From contig CAMWTX010000030.1 of the NCBI GenBank assembly GCA_947177315.1, forward strand, positions 1-11,987: DNA of 11,987 bases. The letters are read 5' to 3'. The notes beneath the pieces were generated by a model, which had not been told where the DNA came from, did no database searches, and saw only the letters and a list, made by a program, of their open reading frames with translations. Position 1 is the stretch's first letter. Every line of letters begins with the position of its first letter. Source of the stretch: an uncultured Bacteroidales bacterium (GTDB taxonomy: Bacteria; Bacteroidota; Bacteroidia; Bacteroidales; P3). Shown here one piece after another: positions 6,515-11,987 of this stretch. The position numbers and the translations under genes were made by a program.

Positions 6515-7249
6515 TTAGTTGGCTTTCTTTCTTCTTCCACCCATGCCGGAACGGGGAGCCATCGACCTTCCGGAGTTTTCTTTGGCTGCGGGAGCGGCGG
6601 TAAAGGCAACCGACAGGTCGCATTTGCCGTAGATCACGCCTCTGCAGATCCAAACCTTGATACCCAGGCGGCCGTAGGTGGTGTGCGCTTCAGCCAAGGC
6701 GTAATCGATGTCGGCACGCAAGGTGTGCAACGGAGTACGGCCTTCTTTGAAGTGTTCGGTACGTGCCATTTCGGCTCCGCCCAAACGACCGGAAATCTGA
6801 ACCTTGATACCTTCGGCACCCATGCGCATGGCAGACGAAATGGCGGTTTTGATAGCCTTGCGGTACGAAACACGGCCTTCGAGCTGACGGGCGATGGAGG
6901 AAGCCACGATAACGGCATCCAGTTCGGGACGTTTGATTTCGGAAATGCTGATCTGGATTTCCTTGCCGGTAAGTTTCTTCAACTCTTCCTTGAGTTTGTC
7001 AACTTCCTGGCCGGCTTTACCGATAATCAGGCCCGGACGGGCGGTGAAGATGGTAATCGTAACCATTTTCAGTGTCCGTTCGATCAAAATCTTGGAAACA
7101 CTGGCTTTGGCCAGACGAACATTCAAGTATTTGCGGATTTTGTCGTCTTCCACCAATTTGGTTTCGAAACGGCGGCCGCCATACCAACTGGAATCCCAGC
7201 CTCTGATTATTCCTAATCTATTGCCTATCGGGTTTGTTTTCTGTCCCAT
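6515..7249 (-). CDS. rpsC: 30S ribosomal protein S3 (uS3)
   Basis: S3 lies at the mRNA entry tunnel of the 30S head and helps unwind mRNA together with S4 and S5. The product has 244 residues. The start MGQKTNPIGNRLGIIRGWDS is family-typical. A KH domain covers about residues 40-110, with the RNA-binding GxxG loop as GKAG at residues 77-80 in TARPGLIIGKAGQEVDKL. The C-terminal domain has SGRLGGAEMARTEHFKEGR and TTYGRLGIKVWICRG. The extreme C-terminus is basic (GMGGRRKKAN). It follows rplV with only CC between stop and start; no Shine-Dalgarno sequence is visible in the rplV tail. Confidence 0.99.
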   Translation of the reverse strand: MGQKTNPIGNRLGIIRGWDSSWYGGRRFETKLVEDDKIRKYLNVRLAKASVSKILIERTLKMVTITIFTARPGLIIGKAGQEVDKLKEELKKLTGKEIQISISEIKRPELDAVIVASSIARQLEGRVSYRKAIKTAISSAMRMGAEGIKVQISGRLGGAEMARTEHFKEGRTPLHTLRADIDYALAEAHTTYGRLGIKVWICRGVIYGKCDLSVAFTAAPAAKENSGRSMAPRSGMGGRRKKAN

Positions 7250-7251
7250 GG

Positions 7252-7704
7252 TTACTTGTTTTCAGCTTCTTTTTCAACATTCGTTTTCTTCGGTTCGGCC
7301 TGTGCGGTCAAATCGCGGCTACCCAAAATAAGGGTTACGTGGTTGGAACGTTTGCGGATCCGGTAACCCCGTCCTTGGGGCGCGGGACGCAAGCGTTTGA
7401 GTTGTGCTCCACCGTCCACAAAAATTTCCTTTACGTACAGGTGGGCGTCTTCCATGCGCACGCCTTCGTTCTTGCTCTGCCAGTTGGCCATGGCCGAACG
7501 GAGTAACTTGTGCAACTTGGGAGCAGCTTCCCGGTGACCGTATTGGAGAACTGCCAAAGCTTTCTCAACATCCAGCCCGCGGATCAAATCGGCGGTGTAG
7601 CGCGTTTTGCGAGGCGAGGTGGGGTTGTTGTTCAACTTGGCCACGTAGAGCGTCTTCTTCTGCTCTTTTATCTTTTCGGCACGAATACGTTTTCTCGATC
7701 CCAT
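7252..7704 (-). CDS. rplV: 50S ribosomal protein L22 (uL22)
   Basis: L22 binds all domains of 23S rRNA, and its beta-hairpin forms part of the tunnel constriction, where macrolide resistance changes occur. The product has 150 residues. The globular part includes NNPTSPRKTRYTADLIRGLD and LLRSAMANWQSKNEG. The hairpin is VDGGAQLKRLRPAPQGRGY, then RIRKRSNHVTLIL. LKR stands where E. coli has MKR. It is longer than the roughly 110-residue E. coli protein because of an N-terminal basic stretch and a charged C-terminal tail (AEPKKTNVEKEAENK, residues 136-150). I know longer L22 proteins in Bacteroidetes, so this fits the lineage. Its stop is only 2 bases from rpsC. Confidence 0.97.
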   Translation of the reverse strand: MGSRKRIRAEKIKEQKKTLYVAKLNNNPTSPRKTRYTADLIRGLDVEKALAVLQYGHREAAPKLHKLLRSAMANWQSKNEGVRMEDAHLYVKEIFVDGGAQLKRLRPAPQGRGYRIRKRSNHVTLILGSRDLTAQAEPKKTNVEKEAENK

Positions 7705-7731
7705 TGCTCTGTGTTATTTACTGACGGTGAA

Positions 7732-8010
7732 TTACTTTTTACCTTTATCCTTGTTGCCGGCGTGCCCACGGAAGGTACGGGTGGGGGCGAATTCCCCGAG
7801 TTTGTGACCTACCATGTTTTCGGTAACGTAAACGGGAACGAATTTGTTTCCGTTGTGTACGGCTATGGTTTGACCCACGAAGTCGGGAGAAATCATGGAT
7901 GCGCGCGACCAGGTTTTAATCGTAACCTTTTTCTTGCTTTCAACGGCGGCGAGCACCTTCTTTTCCAACTTATAGTGGATATATGGACCCTTTTTGATTG
8001 AACGGCTCAT
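7732..8010 (-). CDS. rpsS: 30S ribosomal protein S19 (uS19)
   Basis: S19 lies in the 30S head, pairs with S13, and contacts the A-site tRNA and the intersubunit bridge region. The product has 92 residues, with the conserved start MSRSIKKGPYIHYKLEKKV, the core IKTWSRASMISPDFVGQTI and the C-terminal GHKLGEFAPTRTFRGHAG with a basic tail. Start ATG, stop TAA. The 19-base leader contains T5A5 and CGCAGAATC, with no Shine-Dalgarno sequence. The order rplB-rpsS-rplV is that of the standard S10 operon. Confidence 0.98.
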   Translation of the reverse strand: MSRSIKKGPYIHYKLEKKVLAAVESKKKVTIKTWSRASMISPDFVGQTIAVHNGNKFVPVYVTENMVGHKLGEFAPTRTFRGHAGNKDKGKK

Positions 8011-8029
8011 GATTCTGCGTTTTTAAAAA

Positions 8030-8854
8030 TTACTTCTTCCTTCTTTCAATGATAAACTGATTGGAAGGATTCTTCATGCGGCGAGTCTTGTATCCTTTTG
8101 CGGGCAAGCCCTTTCTTGAACGGGGATGTCCACCGGAAGCACGACCTTCACCACCACCCATCGGGTGATCGACAGGGTTCATAACGACACCACGGTTGCG
8201 GGGTCTGCGACCCAGCCAACGGCTGCGTCCCGCCTTGCCCGAAGATTCTAGATTGTGGTCAACATTGGAGGTAACCCCGATGGTGGCCTTGCAAGCCTGG
8301 AGGATTTTACGGGTTTCGCCGGAAGGCAGTTTGATGATGGCGTACTTGTCGTCGCGGGAAAGCAATTGTGCGTAAGAACCGGCGCTGCGTACGATCTTGG
8401 CTCCCTGGCCGGGACGCAATTCGATGTTGTGAATCAACGTACCGAAAGGAATTTCGCTCAAGTAAAGCGTATTGCCGATATTGGGCGCCACTTCCTTGCC
8501 CGAAATAACCTTCTGGCCTACCTGCAGGCCCTGGGGAGCGATGATATACCTTTTTTCTCCGTCGGCGTAAGCCAAAAGGGCGATACGTGCCGTACGGTTC
8601 GGGTCGTATTCAATGGTTTTTACAATAGCGGGTATCTGGTCTTTTTCACGCTTGAAATCGATGATACGGTATTGTCTCTTATGTCCGCCGCCGATATAAC
8701 GCATCGTACGGTGGCCTTCGTTGTTGCGACCGCCCGTTTTACGGAAGGAAACAACCAGCGATTTTTCAGGCTTGGTAGCCGTGATTTCTTCGAAGGTGCT
8801 GATGCTCTTAAAGCGCTGACCCGCGGAAGTGGGTTTGAATTTCTTTAAAGCCAT
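8030..8854 (-). CDS. rplB: 50S ribosomal protein L2 (uL2)
   Basis: L2 is a primary 23S rRNA binder needed for subunit association and the peptidyl transferase region. The product has 274 residues, the usual length. N-terminal OB-type region: SLVVSFRKTGGRNNEGHRT, YIGGGHKRQYRIIDF, TVEYDPNRTAR-like IEYDPNRTARIALL. SH3-like region: RPGQGAKIVRSAGSYAQLL and LPSGETRKI. C-terminal tail: WLGRRPRNRGVVMNPVDHPM, then GGGEGRASGGHPRSRKG. His230 corresponds to the conserved His229 of E. coli and is kept. The next variable position is Met232 (His in E. coli), which I recall as common in Bacteroidetes. The gene lies between rplW (5-base gap) and rpsS (19-base gap). No Shine-Dalgarno sequence is evident beyond GAGAA. 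Confidence 0.99.
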   Translation of the reverse strand: MALKKFKPTSAGQRFKSISTFEEITATKPEKSLVVSFRKTGGRNNEGHRTMRYIGGGHKRQYRIIDFKREKDQIPAIVKTIEYDPNRTARIALLAYADGEKRYIIAPQGLQVGQKVISGKEVAPNIGNTLYLSEIPFGTLIHNIELRPGQGAKIVRSAGSYAQLLSRDDKYAIIKLPSGETRKILQACKATIGVTSNVDHNLESSGKAGRSRWLGRRPRNRGVVMNPVDHPMGGGEGRASGGHPRSRKGLPAKGYKTRRMKNPSNQFIIERRKK

Positions 8855-8859
8855 TTCTC

Positions 8860-9150
8860 TTAGATGTTACTGTAAAAATCGATCGTATCGCCTTGTGCCA
8901 AGGTTACTATTGCTTTCTTGATGTCGCTGGTGCGGCCTTCGATAAATCCGGCGCGCGTGTAACGCGATTTGGACTTACCTTTCTGGTTGATCGTGTTCAC
9001 GGCAACCACCTTTACGCCGTACGCATCTTCCACCGCTTTTTTAATCTCAATCTTGTTCGCTGCTCTGTCAACGATGAAACCGACGCGGTTGAATTTTTCC
9101 GCCACCTTGGTCATTTTTTCGGTGACGATAGGTTTAATTATCACGTTCAT
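8860..9150 (-). CDS. rplW: 50S ribosomal protein L23 (uL23)
   Basis: L23 sits at the exit of the peptide tunnel and forms the docking site for trigger factor, SRP and the Sec translocon. The product has 96 residues, a normal length, with the conserved start MNVIIKPIVTEKMTKVAEK (Pro-Ile-Val-Thr-Glu-Lys is the family hallmark), then YGVKVVAVNTINQKGKSK and the C-terminal strand AQGDTIDFYSNI. It is 22 bases from rplD; the leader contains TTAATTAAAGAACA and no Shine-Dalgarno sequence. The stop is TAA, 5 bases before rplB. Confidence 0.97.
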   Translation of the reverse strand: MNVIIKPIVTEKMTKVAEKFNRVGFIVDRAANKIEIKKAVEDAYGVKVVAVNTINQKGKSKSRYTRAGFIEGRTSDIKKAIVTLAQGDTIDFYSNI

Positions 9151-9172
9151 TGTTCTTTAATTAAGCAGTTCC

Positions 9173-9808
9173 CTATTCTTGCGTTGCGTAAATTTCGTCC
9201 AGTTTCTTGGCCGAAGCTTCCACAAACAGCAGATTTTTGGCATTGAGTATGTCATAAGTGTTTAAATCCGAAACATTTATGACTTTAATCTGCGGCAGAT
9301 TTCGGGAGGACAAAAATACGAATTTATTTGATTCCGCAAGCACGATAAGCGATTTTTTTTCAGACAGGTTGAGATTTTTCAAAATCTCAATCATCCGCTT
9401 GGTCTTGGGAGCGTCGAAAGAAAGGTCTTCCACTACCGTGACGTTGCTTTCCTTGAACTTGTAAGCCAGCGCCGAAAGACGGGCCAGACGTTTGAGTTTT
9501 TTGTTCAACTTGAAACCGTAATCGCGCGGACGGGGACCGAACACGCGGGCACCGCCGTGCAACAGGGGCGAGTTGATGTCCCCGCGACGGGCGCCGCCAC
9601 CGCCTTTCTGCTTGCCCAATTTCTTGGTACTGCCCGACATTTCGGAGCGTTCCTTGCTCTTGTGCGTGCCTTGGCGTTGGTTGGCCAAATATTGTTTCAC
9701 ATCCAAGTAAATGGCGTGATCGTTGGGTTCTGCGTTTACGATGCTATCGGATATCTGCACCTTTCTCCCGGTTTCCTTTCCGGCAGTGTTTAAAACTGTT
9801 AACTCCAT
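9173..9808 (-). CDS. rplD: 50S ribosomal protein L4 (uL4)
   Basis: L4 binds 23S rRNA domain I; its long loop lines the exit tunnel, where some macrolide resistance changes arise. In E. coli it also represses the S10 operon. The product has 211 residues. The tunnel loop runs roughly from residue 42 to 98, with the basic Gly-rich part LGKQKGGGGARRGDI and then GGARVFGPRPRDY. The C-terminal Rossmann-like half carries VTVVEDLSFDAPKTK and LIVLAESNK. It starts at the ATG embedded in the last codons of rplC (AAAG-ATG-GAGTTAA). The second half (about 9231-9400) is much more AT-rich than its neighbours and contains a perfect inverted repeat and an A8 run at codons 150-152. The reading frame is intact across them. 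Confidence 0.98.
   Translation of the reverse strand: MELTVLNTAGKETGRKVQISDSIVNAEPNDHAIYLDVKQYLANQRQGTHKSKERSEMSGSTKKLGKQKGGGGARRGDINSPLLHGGARVFGPRPRDYGFKLNKKLKRLARLSALAYKFKESNVTVVEDLSFDAPKTKRMIEILKNLNLSEKKSLIVLAESNKFVFLSSRNLPQIKVINVSDLNTYDILNAKNLLFVEASAKKLDEIYATQE
9311..9339 (-). promoter_or_regulatory. Possible Bacteroidetes-type promoter inside rplD
   Basis: On the minus strand, TATTTTTG (9318 down to 9311) matches the Bacteroides -7 consensus TAnnTTTG. A TTG (9339 down to 9337) lies 18 bases upstream, close to the expected position of the -33 element. Transcription would begin near 9300-9305, about 150 bases before rplW. The motif is short, AT-rich and inside a coding region, so a chance match is quite possible. 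Confidence 0.2.
9369..9390 (-). repeat. Perfect 10-bp inverted repeat inside rplD
   Basis: The arms TTGAGATTTT and AAAATCTCAA are exact reverse complements separated by 2 bases; as RNA this gives a stem of about 8 bp with a 6-nt loop. It covers codons 140-147 of rplD and is followed 8 bases downstream in the mRNA by an A8 run (9353-9360). There is no U tract after it, so it is not a standard terminator. It may simply be a by-product of the AT-rich coding sequence. Confidence 0.6.
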
Positions 9809-10428
9809 CTTTCTAATTTTAAAAATGAACCTTTAGGACCAGGTACGGAACCTTTGACCAAAATCAAATTCTTTTCGGGGATAATCTTAACCACTTCGAG
9901 GTTAATGCTTTTCCTATGAACATGACCGGTTTGACCAGCCATACGCAAGCCTTTGAACAAACGGGAGGGATAGGAAGACGCGCCCACCGAACCGGGAGCC
10001 CTGAGGCGGTTATGTTGACCGTGAGTGCTTTGTCCAACACCACCGAATCCGTGTCTGCCTACCACGCCTTGAAAACCGTGTCCTTTGGTAACGCCTGCCA
10101 CATCGATGAATTCGCCTTCGGTAAAGACGTCAACGCCGATGCTTTCGCCGAACTGCTTGCGGTGGCCTTCTTCAAAGCGGGTGAACTCCATGCTGATCTG
10201 CTTGGGGGTCGTGTTCGCCTTGGCATAGTGGCCTTTCAAAGCTTTGGGCGTATGTTTTTCCTTGCGTTCGCCAAACGACAACTGAATGGCATCGTAGCCA
10301 TCCTTTTCTTTTGTTTTTACTTGCGTTACCACACAAGGACCAGCTTCTATGACTGTGCACGGCACGTTCTTGCCGGAGGCATCCCAGATGCTAGTCATTC
10401 CGATTTTTTTTCCAATTAATCCGGACAT
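9799..10428 (-). CDS. rplC: 50S ribosomal protein L3 (uL3)
   Basis: L3 is an early 23S rRNA binder whose long internal loop reaches the peptidyl transferase centre. The product has 209 residues, the same as E. coli L3. It opens with GLIGKKIGMTSIWD, includes TKGHGFQGVVGRHGFGG, and has the loop HGQHNRLRAPGSVGASSYPS followed by LFKGLRMAGQTG and the end LVKGSVPGPKGSFL. Residue 150 is Ala (codon GCG) where E. coli has the Gln that PrmB methylates (GSIGQNQTPG). The start is ATG, with an A-rich leader and no Shine-Dalgarno sequence. The last 10 bases overlap the start of rplD, suggesting translational coupling of the two. Confidence 0.98.
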   Translation of the reverse strand: MSGLIGKKIGMTSIWDASGKNVPCTVIEAGPCVVTQVKTKEKDGYDAIQLSFGERKEKHTPKALKGHYAKANTTPKQISMEFTRFEEGHRKQFGESIGVDVFTEGEFIDVAGVTKGHGFQGVVGRHGFGGVGQSTHGQHNRLRAPGSVGASSYPSRLFKGLRMAGQTGHVHRKSINLEVVKIIPEKNLILVKGSVPGPKGSFLKLERWS

Positions 10429-10469
10429 TACTTTGCTTGTTAATGGTTTTGTTTACTCTTGTTAGCTTG

Positions 10470-10486
10470 CCGGATGCGAAATCCGG
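10470..10486 (-). promoter_or_regulatory. RNA hairpin in the rpsJ-rplC gap, possible leader element of rplC
   Basis: In the 87-base gap (10429-10515) the transcript can form a perfect 6-bp stem, CCGGAT / ATCCGG, closed by the 5-nt loop TTCGC. The 3' side is followed by CAAGCTAACAAGAG, with no U run, so it does not look like an intrinsic terminator. The rest of the gap is A-rich and I see no clear promoter in it. The role (mRNA processing, attenuation or r-protein feedback) is inference; only the inverted repeat is directly seen. Confidence 0.5.
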
Positions 10487-10515
10487 ACTTTTCGTTTTCA
10501 AGTTGTGTCTTTTCC

Positions 10516-10824
10516 TCAGACTTTGATTTCGACTTCAACGCCGCTGGGCAGTTCCAGTTTCATCAAGGCATCGATGGTCTTGGAGCTGCTGCTGTGAATG
10601 TCCAACAGTCTTTTGTAGGAAGACAACTCAAATTGTTCGCGCGACTTCTTGTTGACGAAGGTCGAGCGGTTCACGGTGAAGATTTTCTTGTTGGTGGGCA
10701 AGGGGATAGGTCCGCTTACCATGGCACCGGTCATCTTCACGGTCTTGACGATCTTCTCGGCGGATTTGTCCACCAAGTTGTAGTCGTAAGACTTTAACTT
10801 GATTCTGATTTTTTGCTGACTCAC
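10516..10824 (-). CDS. rpsJ: 30S ribosomal protein S10 (uS10)
   Basis: S10 is a small protein of the 30S head; in E. coli it is also NusE, a partner in antitermination. The product has 102 residues, the normal family length, with the conserved start SQQKIRIKLKSYDYNLVDKS and the central PIPLPTNKKIFTVNRS loop that reaches into the head. The start codon is GTG. The next in-frame Met is at residue 32, which would delete the conserved first strand, so GTG is taken as the true start. The leader TTTAAACGTTTAATACC holds no Shine-Dalgarno sequence. The stop is TGA. It lies 17 bases after fusA, joining the str-type genes to the S10 block, and is followed by an 87-base gap before rplC. Confidence 0.98.
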   Translation of the reverse strand: MSQQKIRIKLKSYDYNLVDKSAEKIVKTVKMTGAMVSGPIPLPTNKKIFTVNRSTFVNKKSREQFELSSYKRLLDIHSSSSKTIDALMKLELPSGVEVEIKV

Positions 10825-10841
10825 GGTATTAAACGTTTAAA

Positions 10842-11987
10842 TTATTTTGTAGCTTGTTTAATAACTTCGGCGGTGATGTTGGCGGGAGCTTCGGCGTGGT
10901 GCGAGTATTCCATCGTGGAGCTGGCACGGCCGGAGGTCAACGTACGCAAAGCCGTTACATAACCGAACATTTCTGCCAAAGGCACCTTGGCGCGGATGGC
11001 CTGGCCGCCGGATTTGGCTTCGATGCCTTCCATGATACCGCGACGGCGGTTCAAGTCGCTCGAAACATCCCCTACGTTCTGGTCGGGCGTTTCGATTTCG
11101 ACCGACATGATGGGTTCGAGCAAAATCGATTTGGCCTTGCGGCAGGCTTCGCGGAAGCCCATCTTGGCGCAGACTTCGAACGAAAGGGCATCGGAGTCCA
11201 CCGGGTGGAACGAACCGTCCAGAAGGCGAACCTTGAGGCTTTCGAGCGGGTAACCGGCCAAAACACCGTTTTCCAAAGAGGCCTTGAAGCCCTTTTCAAC
11301 CGAGGGGATAAATTCCTTGGGAATGTTACCACCCTTGACTTCGTTGATGAACTGGAGGCCTTTCACGCCTTCGTCGGCGGGAGAGATTTCAAACAGGATA
11401 TCGGCGAACTTACCACGGCCACCGGTCTGTTTCTTATAGACTTCGCGGTGTTCCACCGTAGAGCAGATGGCTTCTTTGTAGGCTACTTGCGGACGGCCTT
11501 GGTTACATTCCACCTTGAATTCGCGTTTGAGGCGGTCCAAAAGGATATCCAAGTGCAACTCACCCATACCGCTGATAATCGTCTGACCCGAATTTTCATC
11601 GCTCTTGACGCGGAAAGTGGGGTCTTCTTCGGCCAGCTTCATCAAGCCGTTCGACAATTTGTCAACGTCTTGCTGGGAAACGGGTTCGATGGCGATACTG
11701 ATAACCGGTTCGGGGAAGGTCATCGATTCGAGGATGATCGGGTGGTTTTCATCGCAAAGCGTGTTACCCGTCTTGATTTCCTTGAATCCGACGGCCGCGC
11801 CGATATCACCGGCTTCGATACGGTCGAGGGGTTGCTGTTTGTTGGCGTGCATCTGAAGGATGCGCGAGATACGTTCTTTTTTGCCCGTGGAGGCGTTCAA
11901 CACGTAGGAACCGGCATCCAACGCACCGGAATAAACGCGGAAGAACGCGATACGGCCCACGAAGGGGTCGGTGGCAAGCTTGAAGGC
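10842..11987 (-). CDS. fusA: Translation elongation factor G, C-terminal 381 residues (5' end outside window)
   Basis: EF-G is the cytosolic GTPase that moves tRNAs and mRNA through the ribosome and, with RRF, recycles it. The frame is open to the window edge, so the gene is cut there. The visible part begins in domain II (ATDPFVGRIAFFRVYSG). It continues with domain III (FPEPVISIAIEP, then GMGELHLDILLDRLKREF), domain IV (QTGGRGKFADILF; the tip loop LDGSFHPVDSDA keeps the His expected at the decoding-site tip), and domain V (LLEPIMSVEIETP, SDLNRRRGIMEG, MFGYVTALRTLTSGRASSTMEY). The GTPase domain lies outside, so nucleotide-binding motifs cannot be judged. EF-G is usually about 700 residues, so slightly more than half is seen. 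The preserved domain IV and V motifs favour the canonical translocase over a divergent paralogue. The stop is TAA, 17 bases before rpsJ; no tuf gene intervenes. Confidence 0.98.
   Translation of the reverse strand, partial: AFKLATDPFVGRIAFFRVYSGALDAGSYVLNASTGKKERISRILQMHANKQQPLDRIEAGDIGAAVGFKEIKTGNTLCDENHPIILESMTFPEPVISIAIEPVSQQDVDKLSNGLMKLAEEDPTFRVKSDENSGQTIISGMGELHLDILLDRLKREFKVECNQGRPQVAYKEAICSTVEHREVYKKQTGGRGKFADILFEISPADEGVKGLQFINEVKGGNIPKEFIPSVEKGFKASLENGVLAGYPLESLKVRLLDGSFHPVDSDALSFEVCAKMGFREACRKAKSILLEPIMSVEIETPDQNVGDVSSDLNRRRGIMEGIEAKSGGQAIRAKVPLAEMFGYVTALRTLTSGRASSTMEYSHHAEAPANITAEVIKQATK

Noticed and set aside
8020..8029. TTTTTAAAAA palindrome between rplB and rpsS as a terminator
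   Set aside because: Pure A/T, no stable GC stem, and it lies inside an operon; it is simple AT-rich spacer sequence.
8255..8848. Plus-strand frame of 197 codons opposite rplB
   Set aside because: Antisense to L2, whose conserved motifs fill the whole region; no support for a second gene.

Overview
The window is a dense, single-direction run of ribosomal protein genes, all on the minus strand, so transcription runs from high to low coordinates. It carries the 3' part of fusA (EF-G), then the complete S10-type block (rpsJ, rplC, rplD, rplW, rplB, rpsS, rplV, rpsC, rplP, rpmC, rpsQ), then the spc-type block (rplN, rplX, rplE, rpsN, rpsH, rplF, rplR, rpsE, rpmD, rplO), and ends with secY, which stops 12 bases from the window edge. 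There are 23 protein genes, one of them partial. rpmD (59 aa) is short and easily missed. I see no RNA genes, mobile elements, CRISPR arrays or phage genes. The longest intergenic stretch is 87 bases, between rpsJ and rplC.

The organism is most likely a member of Bacteroidota, probably Bacteroidales. Three things point there. fusA is followed directly by rpsJ with no tuf gene between them. Most genes lack a Shine-Dalgarno sequence and have A-rich leaders instead. The protein sequences (for example the DHPMGGG stretch of L2, and the forms of S5 and L22) resemble those of that phylum as I remember them. I cannot fix the family or genus from the sequence alone.

Functionally this is the core of the translation machinery plus the main protein export channel. 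EF-G drives ribosomal translocation. The r-proteins cover the early 23S and 16S binders (L2, L3, L4, L22, L23, L24, S8, S17), the 5S RNA partners (L5, L18), the exit tunnel (L4, L22, L23, L29, L24) and the decoding and mRNA entry sites (S3, S5, S10, S14, S19). SecY is the membrane channel that docks at the tunnel exit. Genes are spaced 2-48 bases apart in most cases, with short overlaps at rplC/rplD (10 bases) and rplX/rplE (1 base), consistent with a long co-transcribed unit and translational coupling.

I did not find an undescribed system. The points worth a second look are small: an RNA hairpin in the unusually long rpsJ-rplC gap; a hairpin just after the rpmD stop; strong Shine-Dalgarno sequences at only a few genes (rplE, rpmD, perhaps rpsQ) in an otherwise SD-poor operon; an AT-rich patch inside rplD that holds a perfect inverted repeat, an A8 run and a Bacteroidetes-type promoter match; and alanine in L3 at the position that is methylated glutamine in E. 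coli.
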